Assembly: GCA_022827345.1 (NCBI GenBank)
Contig: JAJDTB010000011.1
Span: forward strand, 45,815-109,814
Origin: Gemmatimonadota bacterium
Lineage (GTDB): Bacteria; Gemmatimonadota; Gemmatimonadetes; Longimicrobiales; Gaopeijiaceae
DNA length: 64,000 nt
Reading direction: 5' to 3'
The translations under genes and the position numbers were made by a program. This document shows positions 7,943 through 17,960 of this stretch, one piece after another (within the stretch, counting starts at the first letter, position 1; every line of letters begins with the position of its first letter). Under the pieces are notes generated by a model. It did no database searches. It had not been told where the DNA came from and saw nothing but the letters and a program-made list of their open reading frames with translations.

Positions 7943-9198
7943 ACGGGGTTGGAGGCCCGACGCCCAGGATGCGCAACCAGCCGCTGTTCTGGGTCGTCGT
8001 GGTTCTGTTTGCCGCGCTGCTGGCCGGCTTCCTGTTTCGGCCCGAGGGTCAGCGGTCGAACACCGTCCTGCGCAGCTTCTTCAGGACCACGCCCGACGGC
8101 GTGGCCGCTCTGGCCCGCGGGATCGAGCGTCTGGGACGCGCGGTCGAGCCCCGAATCACGCCGCTGGTCGATGCGGATGCTGTGCGCGGCACCGTCGTGC
8201 TGTTGCGGCCGCGCTTGCCCCCCACCCCCCGTGAGATCAATGCCCTGCTCGAGCATGTGCGCGCCGGCGGCCTGTTTGTCTACGCTCCCCCGTATCTGAC
8301 CGGACGACGGTGGACGGAGCAGACGCCGCTCATGGACTCGCTCGGCGTCTGGTTCCGGTTTCGCCCGGTGACGGAGGAGGCTCGGGAGGAGACGCTGCTG
8401 GAGCCTCGGTGGCGGGCGCATGCCCTTACGGAAGACCTGCCGTCGCCGCAGGCACCGGCACACGGGTTCCGGATCTTCGGCTTCAGCGATGGTGACGAGG
8501 CGAACGACTCGGCGAAGGTGGCGGCCCTGAACCCTCTGCTGACGGCGACCGACAGCGACGACGAAGAGTGGATGGCCGCCGCGGAAGTCGCACTGGGCAA
8601 TGGGCGCATTGTGGTACTGTCAGGCGCCGACGCGCTTTCCAACGCCGATGCCGTGGCCGATCCCCTCGCGGCCCTCGCCGTGCGCGCCGCCCTGGCCTAC
8701 ACCGGCGAGGCCGACACCGTCTTCTTCGCCGAATACCACCAGGGAATCCGGGGTCATCGCACGCCCGCCGAGGTAGTGCGGGGGTTCTTTCTGGGAAGCC
8801 CCGGCGGCCGGGTGCTGCTGCACCTGGTCATCCTCTCTTTCCTGATCCTGGCCTGCCGGGGACTCCGGTTCGGCGCTCCCGCGCCGGCGGTCGCTCCGCC
8901 CGACCGCGAACGCAGGTCACCGCTGGAACACGTCTCCGCGCTCGGCGATCTGTACCGCAAGGCCGGGGCTGCCAGGACGGCGGCGCTGCTCCTTCTCACC
9001 CGCCTGGCGAGAGCCACCCGACAACCGCCGCCGCGCGACACGGCCGAGGCGGACACGCTCCTGCGCCGACTCGACGGGGAGGAGAGCACCGATACGCCCC
9101 TGGCCCGGGCACGAAAGGGCCTGCACGCGGATCCGCCGGACCTCACGGCGGTGGCCGCCGGAATCGATGAACATCTAGAACGGAGAATCAACCCATGA
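7939..9198 (+). CDS. DUF4350 domain membrane protein
   Basis: This 419-residue protein is anchored by an N-terminal helix (about residues 13-33) and a second helix near residue 300 (LHLVILSFLILAC). The soluble part between them matches the DUF4350 pattern: LLRPRLPPTPREINALLEHV followed by GGLFVYAPPY. This is the class-I glutamine-amidotransferase-like fold found in proteins partnered with MoxR/DUF58/DUF4129. No catalytic cysteine triad is evident. ATG 7939 was chosen because it overlaps the upstream stop (ATGA). The gene's own stop again forms an ATGA with the MoxR gene at 9195. Function is inferred from context only. Confidence 0.75.
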   Translation: MNGVGGPTPRMRNQPLFWVVVVLFAALLAGFLFRPEGQRSNTVLRSFFRTTPDGVAALARGIERLGRAVEPRITPLVDADAVRGTVVLLRPRLPPTPREINALLEHVRAGGLFVYAPPYLTGRRWTEQTPLMDSLGVWFRFRPVTEEAREETLLEPRWRAHALTEDLPSPQAPAHGFRIFGFSDGDEANDSAKVAALNPLLTATDSDDEEWMAAAEVALGNGRIVVLSGADALSNADAVADPLAALAVRAALAYTGEADTVFFAEYHQGIRGHRTPAEVVRGFFLGSPGGRVLLHLVILSFLILACRGLRFGAPAPAVAPPDRERRSPLEHVSALGDLYRKAGAARTAALLLLTRLARATRQPPPRDTAEADTLLRRLDGEESTDTPLARARKGLHADPPDLTAVAAGIDEHLERRINP

Positions 9199-10136
9199 CG
9201 ACGCCCGATGGGGCGCTGCGCCTCCTCTCGGACCTCGAGCAGGTCGTACTCGGCCAGCAGGTCGTGCTGAGACAGCTCATGATCACCCTTCTCGCTCGCG
9301 GGCACGCGCTTGTCGAAGGCGTCCCCGGCACGGCCAAGACACTCGCGGTCCGGGCCCTCTCCAGGGGGCTGGGACTCGACTTCGGCCGCGTGCAGTTCAC
9401 CCCCGACCTCATGCCGACCGACCTGGTCGGCGTGAATATCCTCGGGGACTCCGGATTCACCTACCGGCCCGGCCCCGTCTTCGCCGACCTGCTGCTGGCC
9501 GACGAGGTCAACCGGGCCCCGCCCAAGACCCAGGCGGCCCTTCTGGAGGCCATGGAGGAGCGCCAGGTGACCGTGGACGGCACCACCCGCGCGCTGCCCG
9601 CCCCGTTCACCGTCTTCGCGACCCAGAACCCGGTCGAGTACGAGGGGACCTATCCGCTTCCCGAGGCGCAGGTCGACCGCTTTCTGATGAAGATCGTGAT
9701 CGGATACCCTCCCGAAGAGGCCGAGCAGGCCATCCTCGACCGCCACGAGAGCGGCTTCAGGGCCGATGACGAGCTGACCTACCCGATGGGCGACCCGATG
9801 ACCCGCGACGAGCTGCTCGGCATGCGTGCAGCCGTGAACGAGGTGCACGTGGACGAACGGGTGCGCCGGTACGTGACCGACATCGTGCGGGCCACGCGCG
9901 ACGATGCGGCCTTCGTGCTGGGCGCGAGTCCCCGGGCCGGCGTGGCGCTCTTCCAAGCCGCGCGCGCGGAAGCGTACCTGCGCGGACGCGACTTCGTGAC
10001 CCCCGACGACGTCAAGTCGCTCTCCTTCCCCGTGCTGCGGCACAGGGTGGTGCTGACCGCCGAGGCCGAGGTCGAAGGGCGGTCCTCGGACGATGAGCTG
10101 ACGTCTCTCCTGGAGACGCTGGAGGCTCCCCGGTAG
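9195..10136 (+). CDS. MoxR-family AAA+ ATPase
   Basis: The 313-residue ATPase carries a Walker A motif GVPGTAKT near residue 42 and a Walker B motif LLLADEVNR near 103. A sensor-1-like FATQNPVEYEGTYPLPEAQ lies near 140 and a C-terminal AAA lid follows. MoxR proteins act as chaperone-like ATPases that mature or activate VWA/DUF58-type partners, for example in methanol dehydrogenase or cell-envelope systems. The DUF58 partner follows at once with a one-base overlap, and the DUF4129 and DUF4350 genes lie just upstream, so this is the standard cluster. Which client it serves here is unknown. Confidence 0.92.
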   Translation: MTTPDGALRLLSDLEQVVLGQQVVLRQLMITLLARGHALVEGVPGTAKTLAVRALSRGLGLDFGRVQFTPDLMPTDLVGVNILGDSGFTYRPGPVFADLLLADEVNRAPPKTQAALLEAMEERQVTVDGTTRALPAPFTVFATQNPVEYEGTYPLPEAQVDRFLMKIVIGYPPEEAEQAILDRHESGFRADDELTYPMGDPMTRDELLGMRAAVNEVHVDERVRRYVTDIVRATRDDAAFVLGASPRAGVALFQAARAEAYLRGRDFVTPDDVKSLSFPVLRHRVVLTAEAEVEGRSSDDELTSLLETLEAPR

Positions 10137-11458
10137 TGCGGGTCACGCTGTTTCCCGGTGGGCGCACCCTCGCGCTCCTCGGCGCGGCGTCGCTGCTCTT
10201 CCTGGTGAGCACGCCGCTCGCGCTGGCCGTGGACGCCGTCGTGCTGCTGCTGGCGCTGGTGGACGGCAGGCGCACGCGCGCGCCCTCGGCCCGGCGCGAG
10301 GTGCCGCGCATTTCGGCGCTGGCGGCCGTGACGGAGGTGGTGATCACGTTGGAGAATCCGACTGAACGGACGGTTACGGCGAAGGTGACCGACGACCTCG
10401 ACCCCTGCCTGCGGCGGGTAGCCGGTCCCGGTGGTGTGGATGGCTGGGAAGATGGGAAGCCGGCCGAGATCGCGCCGCGGGATTCCGTGCGCTGCCACTA
10501 CCAGCTTACGCCCCGCACCCGGGGCTTCCTGCCGCTGGGCGCCGTTCACCTGCGCACGCTCTCGCCGTGGGGTCTCGCGTGGCGCCGTTCAAGCGTGAAG
10601 CTGTCCCATACCCTGCAGGTGCAGCCGGGCGTGCGGGATCTGCTCCGCGACCGCAGCGGGCACGCCATCCGGAAGCGGCTGCGCACTCCCGGGCAGCGCC
10701 GCACCCGGCAGTGGGGCGAGGGCCGCGAGTTCGAAAGCCTGCGCGACTACGTGCAGGGAGACGACCCCCGCACCATCGACTGGAAGGCGTCGGCGAAGCG
10801 GCGGAAGTACGTGGTGCGGAACTACGAGGCCGAGCGAAGCCAGAACATCGTCCTGGCGATCGACGCCGGACGGCAGATGCGCGAACGCCTGTCCCCGGTC
10901 CGGGAGCGGATCGACTACGCGCTCGGGGCCTGCATGATGCTCGCCAGCCGCGCCCAGAACTTCGGCGACCGGATCGGGGTCGTGGTCTTCGACGACCGCA
11001 TCCGCCATGTGTCCCCGCCGCGGAGCGCGGATCCCCCGTCGCTGGCCAGGGTGCTAGCCGGGGTGGAGACGCGCCTGGTCGAGCCGAACTATCCGCTGGC
11101 CTTCGCCACGCTGGGCCGGACCTTCCGCAAGCGGTCGCTGGTCATCCTCTTCTGCGACATCATCGACGGGTCGGTGTCGCGGGCGCTTGTGAATTCGTTC
11201 ACAAGGATCGGGCGGGCCCATCTGCCGCTGGCGATCGCCATCCGGAACCCCGCCCTGGAGGCAGCTGCCACACGCCGGGTGGCCGAGGAGGAGGACGCGT
11301 ACTACCGCGCCGCGGCCGAGGAACTGGTGCAGGCACGCGCGACGACGCTGCAGGTCATGCGCCAGTCGGGGATCATGGTGGTGGACACGCCGCCCGGCGA
11401 CACCCTGGTCCGTACGCTGGACAAATACGTGGAGATCAAGGAGCGGGGACTGCTGTAG
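10136..11458 (+). CDS. DUF58 domain protein (MoxR partner, VWA-like)
   Basis: The protein has 440 residues and starts at a GTG that overlaps the MoxR stop by one base. Two hydrophobic stretches at about residues 8-45 probably anchor it. The DUF58 signature GEGREFESLRDYVQGDDPRTIDWKASA (here cut to its key residues: GREFESLRDY and DDPRTIDWKA) starts near residue 196. A von Willebrand-A-like segment follows (IVLAIDAGRQM; RIGVVVFDDRI). DUF58 proteins are obligate neighbours of MoxR ATPases and are thought to be their substrates or partners. An 18-bp perfect palindrome identical to the Rex-operator consensus lies inside the gene at 11187-11204. Confidence 0.85.
   Translation: MRVTLFPGGRTLALLGAASLLFLVSTPLALAVDAVVLLLALVDGRRTRAPSARREVPRISALAAVTEVVITLENPTERTVTAKVTDDLDPCLRRVAGPGGVDGWEDGKPAEIAPRDSVRCHYQLTPRTRGFLPLGAVHLRTLSPWGLAWRRSSVKLSHTLQVQPGVRDLLRDRSGHAIRKRLRTPGQRRTRQWGEGREFESLRDYVQGDDPRTIDWKASAKRRKYVVRNYEAERSQNIVLAIDAGRQMRERLSPVRERIDYALGACMMLASRAQNFGDRIGVVVFDDRIRHVSPPRSADPPSLARVLAGVETRLVEPNYPLAFATLGRTFRKRSLVILFCDIIDGSVSRALVNSFTRIGRAHLPLAIAIRNPALEAAATRRVAEEEDAYYRAAAEELVQARATTLQVMRQSGIMVVDTPPGDTLVRTLDKYVEIKERGLL
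11187..11204. promoter_or_regulatory. Perfect Rex-type palindrome inside the DUF58 gene
   Basis: TTGTGAATTCGTTCACAA matches TTGTGAA-N4-TTCACAA at all 14 defined positions. The codons that form it include CTT, AAT and ACA, which are uncommon among the GC-ending codons of this gene. It lies 254 bases before the stop codon. Whether Rex binds here is unknown. An intragenic site could block transcription through the gene or be a chance match. Confidence 0.4.
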
Positions 11459-11467
11459 GGGGCGGCT

Positions 11468-11485
11468 CCCGGAGGCTGTTCCGGG
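11468..11485. terminator. Short hairpin between convergent genes
   Basis: CCCGGA and TCCGGG form a 6-bp stem around a six-base loop in the 35-bp gap between the DUF58 gene (plus) and the RDD-SpoIIM gene (minus). Its position suits a bidirectional terminator, but there is no T-run on either side. Confidence 0.35.
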
Positions 11486-11493
11486 GGACTGCC

Positions 11494-13278
11494 TCAGCTC
11501 GCCGGGGCCGGGTCGGCGGGCACCCGGTTTCGGGCCCTGCCGCCAAGCCCGAAGTACAGCACCAGCAGGACCGCGGTCGCGCTGCCGAAGGCGAACTTCG
11601 CTGCCGCCGGCAACTCCAGCGGCGAATAGAAGCCCTCGATCAGCCCCGCCACGACGAGCATGAGCGCCGTCCCGGCGATGAGTGAGAGAAAGGCGCGGCC
11701 CCGTTCCATCAGCGCCTCGGCGCGGGTGCGCCTGCCCGGCATGAGGAGCGCCGATCCCAGCCCGAACCCGGCGCCTCCCGCGATGCAGATCGCCGTCAGC
11801 TCGATGAAGCCGTGGGGGAAGACCCAGGCCAGGATGACACCGAGAACCCCCTCGTTGGTCCAGGCCCCGAGCGCGGCGCCCAGGCCGACTCCGTTGAGCA
11901 ACATGACGTAGAGAGTTCCGGCTCCGGCCAGCAGCCCTCCCACGAATGCGTAGAAGGTGACGCCGACATTGTTCGTCATCAGGGCGGACGCCAAGACCGG
12001 CATGTCGGACCCCTCGACGTCTTCCTCCAGGTATCGGGCGTTGATGTTGCCCTTCTCGGTGTTCTCCGCCCGCGTCATCATCCCCTGCCCCGCCAGCGCG
12101 CGCCCCAGAAGCGCGTCGTCGCGCACGGCGACGTAGGTGAGTGCGCCGGATCCGTAGAAGAGCACCGTCGCCAGGACGATGGGCCGCCAGAACAGACGCA
12201 CGGCACTCGGGAACTCCGCAGCCACCCAATGGCCCAGCGAGACCGCCACCTGGCCCCGCGCGCGGTAGAGCAGGTTGTGCCCCGCCCCGGCCCATCGCTG
12301 GACGGTTCCGAGGAGCCCCGGCGAGGCGCCGTAGGTACGCGCCCGCGCCATGTCCGCCGTGACGCCACGGTAGAGCTGTCCAAAAGCTCGCACCTCGGCC
12401 TCCGAGAGGCTTTTCAACCCGCGTTTCCGGCCCTTCTCCACCAGCTCCACGTACCTGGCCCACTCCTCGCGCCGTTCACGGGCCATGGTCGCTGCCTGGA
12501 GGCTTGCGCCCCCACGCCGGGCGGCGTGCCGGGGGGCTTCATCGGCGTGCAGCGCGACCAGGTTCTCGTCGGCGGTTCTGGTGATCGCGACGGTGTCTCC
12601 CTCCAGCGAGAAGGCGAGCGCATTCTGGACGGAAGCGGACACGCGGCGCCGGATTCCCGGATCCAGTCCCTCCCGGCGGGCCATGTATCCCGCCAGCAGC
12701 TCGAACTGCTCCACGGAAAGCACCGGCCGTCCCACTCGGCCGGGGGGCAGTGCGTCGGCGCCGAGGAGCTCGCTGCCGCCGGCGTCGCGCACCACGATGG
12801 TGCCGGCGACCAGGTCCCCCAGCCGTTGCGCCTGCTTGTTGACAAGGATGCACACGGCACCGGCCAGGCCCGATCCCACCGGCTGCAGGTCGACGATCCT
12901 GATCAGGTTGCGCAGCACCGAGCCCTGAAAGGTCAGGGGTTCGCCCCCCGTGTGGATGACCCGCAGCCCGATCGCGCGTTTGCCGGGGGTCCTTCCTCCG
13001 CTCAGTCCCTCCAGGAGCATGAAGTATCCCCACTGCGCGAAGAAGATGGCGAAGATGAGGATCGTCGCGCTGAACGACTCCATGATGTCGCCCAGCGCGC
13101 CCGCGTAGTACATGCCCAGCCCGAGGACGAGAAACGCGCCGAGCAGGATGGCGACGTCGACCGCGAAGGCCGCCACGCGGGAACCCAGGTCGGCGAGCAC
13201 GTAGTCGAGGCGTACATGCTCGGGGGTATCGACCGTGACCCGCCGGTGGAGGGCCGCGGGCGGAGAGGGTGTATTCAT
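11494..13278 (-). CDS. RDD domain - SpoIIM (stage II sporulation M-like) fusion membrane protein
   Basis: The protein has 594 residues. An RDD-type membrane domain covers roughly residues 20-165, with LADLGSRVAAFAVDVAILL, GRTPGKRAIGLRV and LGDLVAGTIVV. A charged soluble linker follows. A SpoIIM-like domain starts near residue 260 (REEWARYVELVEKGRKRGLK) and continues with several membrane helices, including NNVGVTFYAFVGGLLAGAGT and FPHGFIELTAICIAGGAGFG. In many bacteria RDD and SpoIIM proteins are separate products encoded next to MoxR/DUF58 genes; here they are one chain. The gene converges on the MoxR cluster. The partnership with MoxR is inferred from this recurrent linkage. No other sporulation gene is present. 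Confidence 0.82.
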   Translation of the reverse strand: MNTPSPPAALHRRVTVDTPEHVRLDYVLADLGSRVAAFAVDVAILLGAFLVLGLGMYYAGALGDIMESFSATILIFAIFFAQWGYFMLLEGLSGGRTPGKRAIGLRVIHTGGEPLTFQGSVLRNLIRIVDLQPVGSGLAGAVCILVNKQAQRLGDLVAGTIVVRDAGGSELLGADALPPGRVGRPVLSVEQFELLAGYMARREGLDPGIRRRVSASVQNALAFSLEGDTVAITRTADENLVALHADEAPRHAARRGGASLQAATMARERREEWARYVELVEKGRKRGLKSLSEAEVRAFGQLYRGVTADMARARTYGASPGLLGTVQRWAGAGHNLLYRARGQVAVSLGHWVAAEFPSAVRLFWRPIVLATVLFYGSGALTYVAVRDDALLGRALAGQGMMTRAENTEKGNINARYLEEDVEGSDMPVLASALMTNNVGVTFYAFVGGLLAGAGTLYVMLLNGVGLGAALGAWTNEGVLGVILAWVFPHGFIELTAICIAGGAGFGLGSALLMPGRRTRAEALMERGRAFLSLIAGTALMLVVAGLIEGFYSPLELPAAAKFAFGSATAVLLVLYFGLGGRARNRVPADPAPAS

Positions 13279-13303
13279 GGCACTGTGGGCTGCGGACAGC
13301 CAG

Positions 13304-13377
13304 TGCCGGAGGAGGGACTTGAACCCCCGACACGCGGATTATGATTCCGCTGCTCTGACCAACTGAGCTACTCCGGC
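13304..13377 (-). tRNA. tRNA-Met (CAT anticodon)
   Basis: A 74-base cloverleaf can be drawn. The acceptor stem GCCGGAG/CTCCGGC carries discriminator A, the D arm reads AGCTCAGTTGGTCAGAGC, the anticodon stem is GCGGA/TCCGC and the T loop is GTTCAAG. The seven-base anticodon loop ATCATAA gives anticodon CAT. The anticodon stem lacks the three G:C pairs of initiator tRNA and position 1 is paired, so it is not the initiator. Elongator Met is the natural reading; a lysidine-modified tRNA-Ile2 cannot be fully excluded. CCA is not encoded. On the minus strand a TTGACA (13412-13417 on the plus strand as TGTCAA) sits 34 bases upstream and could be its -35 box. Confidence 0.93.
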
Positions 13378-13480
13378 AAGCGACACCAAAGCTCCAAATG
13401 AGCCGGTACCTTGTCAAGCGGTCGGCGCGTCCCGATTCGGCCGGCGCGGTGCGACGGCCTGCAGCCGAAGCGCCCTGCCC

Positions 13481-13510
13481 TTGTCAAGCGACGCGGGCAG
13501 CCCCTTATTC
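13481..13510 (+). promoter_or_regulatory. Candidate promoter of the slipin gene
   Basis: TTGTCA at 13481-13486 is followed after 18 bases by TTATTC at 13505-13510, 33 bases before the slipin ATG. The same CCTTGTCAAGCG string also occurs 70 bases upstream at 13409-13420. This is a pattern match only. Confidence 0.3.
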
Positions 13511-13542
13511 GGGGCATCACCTCCTGCTACGGAGAACGGCAC

Positions 13543-14502
13543 ATGGATTTGGGTTTCTTCTTCATCCCGGGGCTCGCCGCCTTCGGGCTCATCGGGATCA
13601 TGAGCTCGCTTCGGATCCTCTGGGAGTATGAACGCGGGGTGGTCTTCCGCCTCGGCAAGCTCACGCGCGCCAAGGGCCCCGGGATCGTCTTCCTCGTTCC
13701 CTTCGGGGTCGAGCGCATGCGCAAGATGGACCTGCGGATCATCGCCCTCGACATCGCGCCGCAGGATACCATCACGAAGGACAACGTGAGCTGCACGGTC
13801 AACGCAGTTGTCTACTTTCGGGTCGTGGATCCCTCCAGGGCCGTGGTGGAGGTGGAGGACTACTACTTCGCGACCAGCCAGATCGCGCAGACGACGCTGC
13901 GGAGCGTGGTGGGCCAATCCGAACTCGACGAGCTGTTGGCGCAGCGGGAGCGGATCAACGAGATCGTGCGGCGCATCATCGACATGGAGACCGATCCGTG
14001 GGGGATCGAAGTGACCGCCGTCGAGATCAAGGACATCGATCTGCCGAAGGAGATGAAGCGCGCGATGGCCAAGCAGGCCGAGGCCGAACGCGAGCGGCGC
14101 GGCAAGGTGATCGCGGCCGAGGGCGAGTTCCAGGCGTCGCGGAAGCTGTCGGCGGCCGCAAAGATCATCTCGCAGCACCCGGTGGCGCTTCAGTTGCGGT
14201 TCCTGCAGACGGTGGTCGAGGTGGCGGCGGAGAACAACTCCACCACGTTGTTCCCGATCCCGGTGGACCTGTTCGCCCCCTTCGTGGAGAAGGCGACGGG
14301 CGTCCCCCGCGGCGGGTTCCCGAAGTCGCTGAGCAAGGCCGACGCGGAGGCGCTGGCAGCGGCGGCGGTGGACGCGCTGGGCGCCGGTTCGGGCGAGGTG
14401 ATGGAGGCGCTGGAGGCGGGGGACGCGGAGAAGGTGCTGGAAGGGGCGAAGCGGGCGCTGGGGATGGGGGAGGCGCAGGACGCGGAGGACGAGGAGGCTT
14501 AG
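13543..14502 (+). CDS. Slipin / SPFH (band 7) membrane protein
   Basis: This 319-residue SPFH-domain protein has an N-terminal membrane helix (residues 1-25). It is followed by the family core: [37 protein letters not shown] and [21 protein letters not shown] coiled-coil region ([19 protein letters not shown]) follows. Slipins are stomatin-like scaffold proteins of the inner membrane and commonly pair with an NfeD protein; no NfeD gene is adjacent here. The ATG at 13543 is supported by GGAG about 8 bases upstream. The acidic C-terminus is rich in Ala and Glu. Confidence 0.9.
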   Translation: MDLGFFFIPGLAAFGLIGIMSSLRILWEYERGVVFRLGKLTRAKGPGIVFLVPFGVERMRKMDLRIIALDIAPQDTITKDNVSCTVNAVVYFRVVDPSRAVVEVEDYYFATSQIAQTTLRSVVGQSELDELLAQRERINEIVRRIIDMETDPWGIEVTAVEIKDIDLPKEMKRAMAKQAEAERERRGKVIAAEGEFQASRKLSAAAKIISQHPVALQLRFLQTVVEVAAENNSTTLFPIPVDLFAPFVEKATGVPRGGFPKSLSKADAEALAAAAVDALGAGSGEVMEALEAGDAEKVLEGAKRALGMGEAQDAEDEEA

Positions 14503-14520
14503 CGACTGCGGCTGCGGCTG

Positions 14521-14553
14521 GCCCGCGGCGGTGGCCACGCGCCTGACGCGGGC
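14521..14553. terminator. GC-rich hairpin between convergent genes
   Basis: GCCCGCG (14521-14527) and CGCGGGC (14547-14553) form a 7-bp stem in the gap between the slipin gene and the ftsB-like gene, which converge. The loop is 19 bases and there is no T-run, so a terminator role is only suggested. Confidence 0.3.
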
Positions 14554-14571
14554 GGCCGCGCCGGGAAACGG

Positions 14572-16232
<1,661 letters not shown>

Positions 16233-16946
16233 CTATCCCTCCCCGTTCAGGAGCGAGGTGATCACCTCACGGCACTCCCGGGACAGCCGGTTGCGGTCCC
16301 TCGCGGTCAGCCCCTCGGTGCTGATCGGGCGGCCGACCGAAACGGTGGCGGTGCCGGGCGAGATCAGCCAGCTCCCCTTTTTCATGATCCCGCGCGTGCC
16401 GTGAATGGCAACGGGAACCACCGGCACCTGCGACTTGATCGCCATCATGAAGGCGCCCTTCTTGAAGCGCCCCATCTCGCCGGTGGGGGATCGCGTGCCT
16501 TCGGGAAACATGATGATCGTGCGTCCCTCCTCCAGCAGGTCGTCGACTCTCTGGAGGGATTCGATCGCCGCCTCCCGGTCGGAGCGATCGATGGCGATGT
16601 TGCCGACCTTCTGCCAGGCCGCGCCCACGACCGGGATGCGGTTCAGCTCCTGCTTGCCGACGAAGCTGAACTTGTGCCGCAGCGCGGTCCCGAGCGCGAA
16701 GATATCGAACCAGCTCTGATGGTTCGCCACCAGGACCTGTCCGCGCCCCAGATTCAGGCGTTCACCGTGCCTGACGATCAGCCGGGCCCCCGCGCCCTTC
16801 ATGCAGATGGATGTCCACTCGCCGGTCAGCTGGTCGGCGCGCTTGCGGAAGTGGCTGGGCCACGCGAAGTGGTAGAGTACCGCGCGGCCGCCGGAGTAGA
16901 GCGTGGCGGCCACCATCGTGGCGTAGGCCCATGCGACGCGGATCAC
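16233..16946 (-). CDS. plsC: 1-acyl-sn-glycerol-3-phosphate acyltransferase
   Basis: PlsC acylates lysophosphatidate to phosphatidate at the inner membrane, the second acylation in phospholipid synthesis. The 237-residue protein has the acyltransferase motif I NHQSWFD (residues 75-81), motif III FPEGTRS (about 147) and a membrane segment at the N-terminus. The lysine and arginine pattern around GRFKKGAF fits the family. It sits six bases upstream of eno in the same direction. The acyl-donor type cannot be told. Confidence 0.92.
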   Translation of the reverse strand: MIRVAWAYATMVAATLYSGGRAVLYHFAWPSHFRKRADQLTGEWTSICMKGAGARLIVRHGERLNLGRGQVLVANHQSWFDIFALGTALRHKFSFVGKQELNRIPVVGAAWQKVGNIAIDRSDREAAIESLQRVDDLLEEGRTIIMFPEGTRSPTGEMGRFKKGAFMMAIKSQVPVVPVAIHGTRGIMKKGSWLISPGTATVSVGRPISTEGLTARDRNRLSRECREVITSLLNGEG

Positions 16947-17021
16947 GGCGCCAGACGGGCGGGAGACGTGCCTGGACGCGATCCGGACCCGGTGCGGCGG
17001 TCCATGCGTTGCGCCTGGTGG

Positions 17022-17948
17022 CTACGCAAAGTGGTCGTAGCCTCCGCGGCCGGCGGCGGTGCGTCCGCCCTCGCCGTCTTCCAGAACGACGCCCGCGCCT
17101 GCATCGACCGAGCCGATCCGGGTGAGTCGTACCGACAGCTCGCGTCCCAGGTCCAAGATCGCTGCCTCCTTGCCTGCCGGGGCGGTAAACATCAGTTCAT
17201 AATCTTCGCCCCCTTCGAGGGCGAGGTTCAAGTCCCCCCCCGCCGCGGTGTCGACAGGGACGGCGTCCTGGAGGATGCGGAGTCTGGCTCCGGAGGCCCT
17301 CGCGACCTGTCCGGCGTCCCTCACGAGCCCGTCGGAGATGTCGATCATCGCGCGCGCCAACCGCCGCTGTGCGAGCGCCTTCCCGAGCGGGACGCGATTC
17401 GGCGGAGAGGCGAAGCGTTCCCTCGCTGCCGGCGCGGGCCGGCCACCCGCCGACCACGCGGCCACGGCGGCCGCGGCCCCGCCCAGGACACCGGACACCC
17501 ACACCTCCTGCCCCGCCTCCGCCCCGCTCCGCCGGCACGGCTCCCGCACCCTGCCGACGGCGACCACATCCACCACGGCCGGGCCCGGCGACCGGCTGAC
17601 ATCGCCCCCGGCCACCGCCACCCCCACCCGATCCCCCGCCCGGCGCACGCCGCGCTGTAGCTCCTCGCACAGCGACGGGTCGCCGGCCACCGCCAGCGAG
17701 ACCAGGACCGCTTCCGGCGCCGCCCCCATCGCGGCCATGTCGCTCAGCGCCGCGGCGCCCGCCCTGAACCCCGCTTCGGCGGGCGCGATCCAGTCGAAGC
17801 TGAAGTGCACCCCCTCGACCATGAGGTCCGTCGAGATCGCGATGCCGCCGCGGAGTACGGCCGCGTCGTCCCCAGGCCCCTGAATCACCGCGCGGCTCCC
17901 CTTCCAGCCGATGGCGACAAGCCGCTCGATGAGACTCAGTTCGTCCAC
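17022..17948 (-). CDS. thiL: Thiamine-monophosphate kinase
   Basis: ThiL phosphorylates thiamine monophosphate to thiamine pyrophosphate, the last step of cofactor synthesis. The 308-residue protein carries GPGDDAAV near residue 24, STDLMVEGVHF near 39, AVAGGDVSRSP near 111, DISDGLVRDAG near 203 and GGEDYELMF near 246. The first four are ATP- and metal-binding stretches of the PurM-like fold. It lies 12 bases downstream of nnr. No other thiamine genes are in the window. Confidence 0.95.
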   Translation of the reverse strand: MDELSLIERLVAIGWKGSRAVIQGPGDDAAVLRGGIAISTDLMVEGVHFSFDWIAPAEAGFRAGAAALSDMAAMGAAPEAVLVSLAVAGDPSLCEELQRGVRRAGDRVGVAVAGGDVSRSPGPAVVDVVAVGRVREPCRRSGAEAGQEVWVSGVLGGAAAAVAAWSAGGRPAPAARERFASPPNRVPLGKALAQRRLARAMIDISDGLVRDAGQVARASGARLRILQDAVPVDTAAGGDLNLALEGGEDYELMFTAPAGKEAAILDLGRELSVRLTRIGSVDAGAGVVLEDGEGGRTAAGRGGYDHFA

Positions 17949-17960
17949 ATGCGGACCGCG

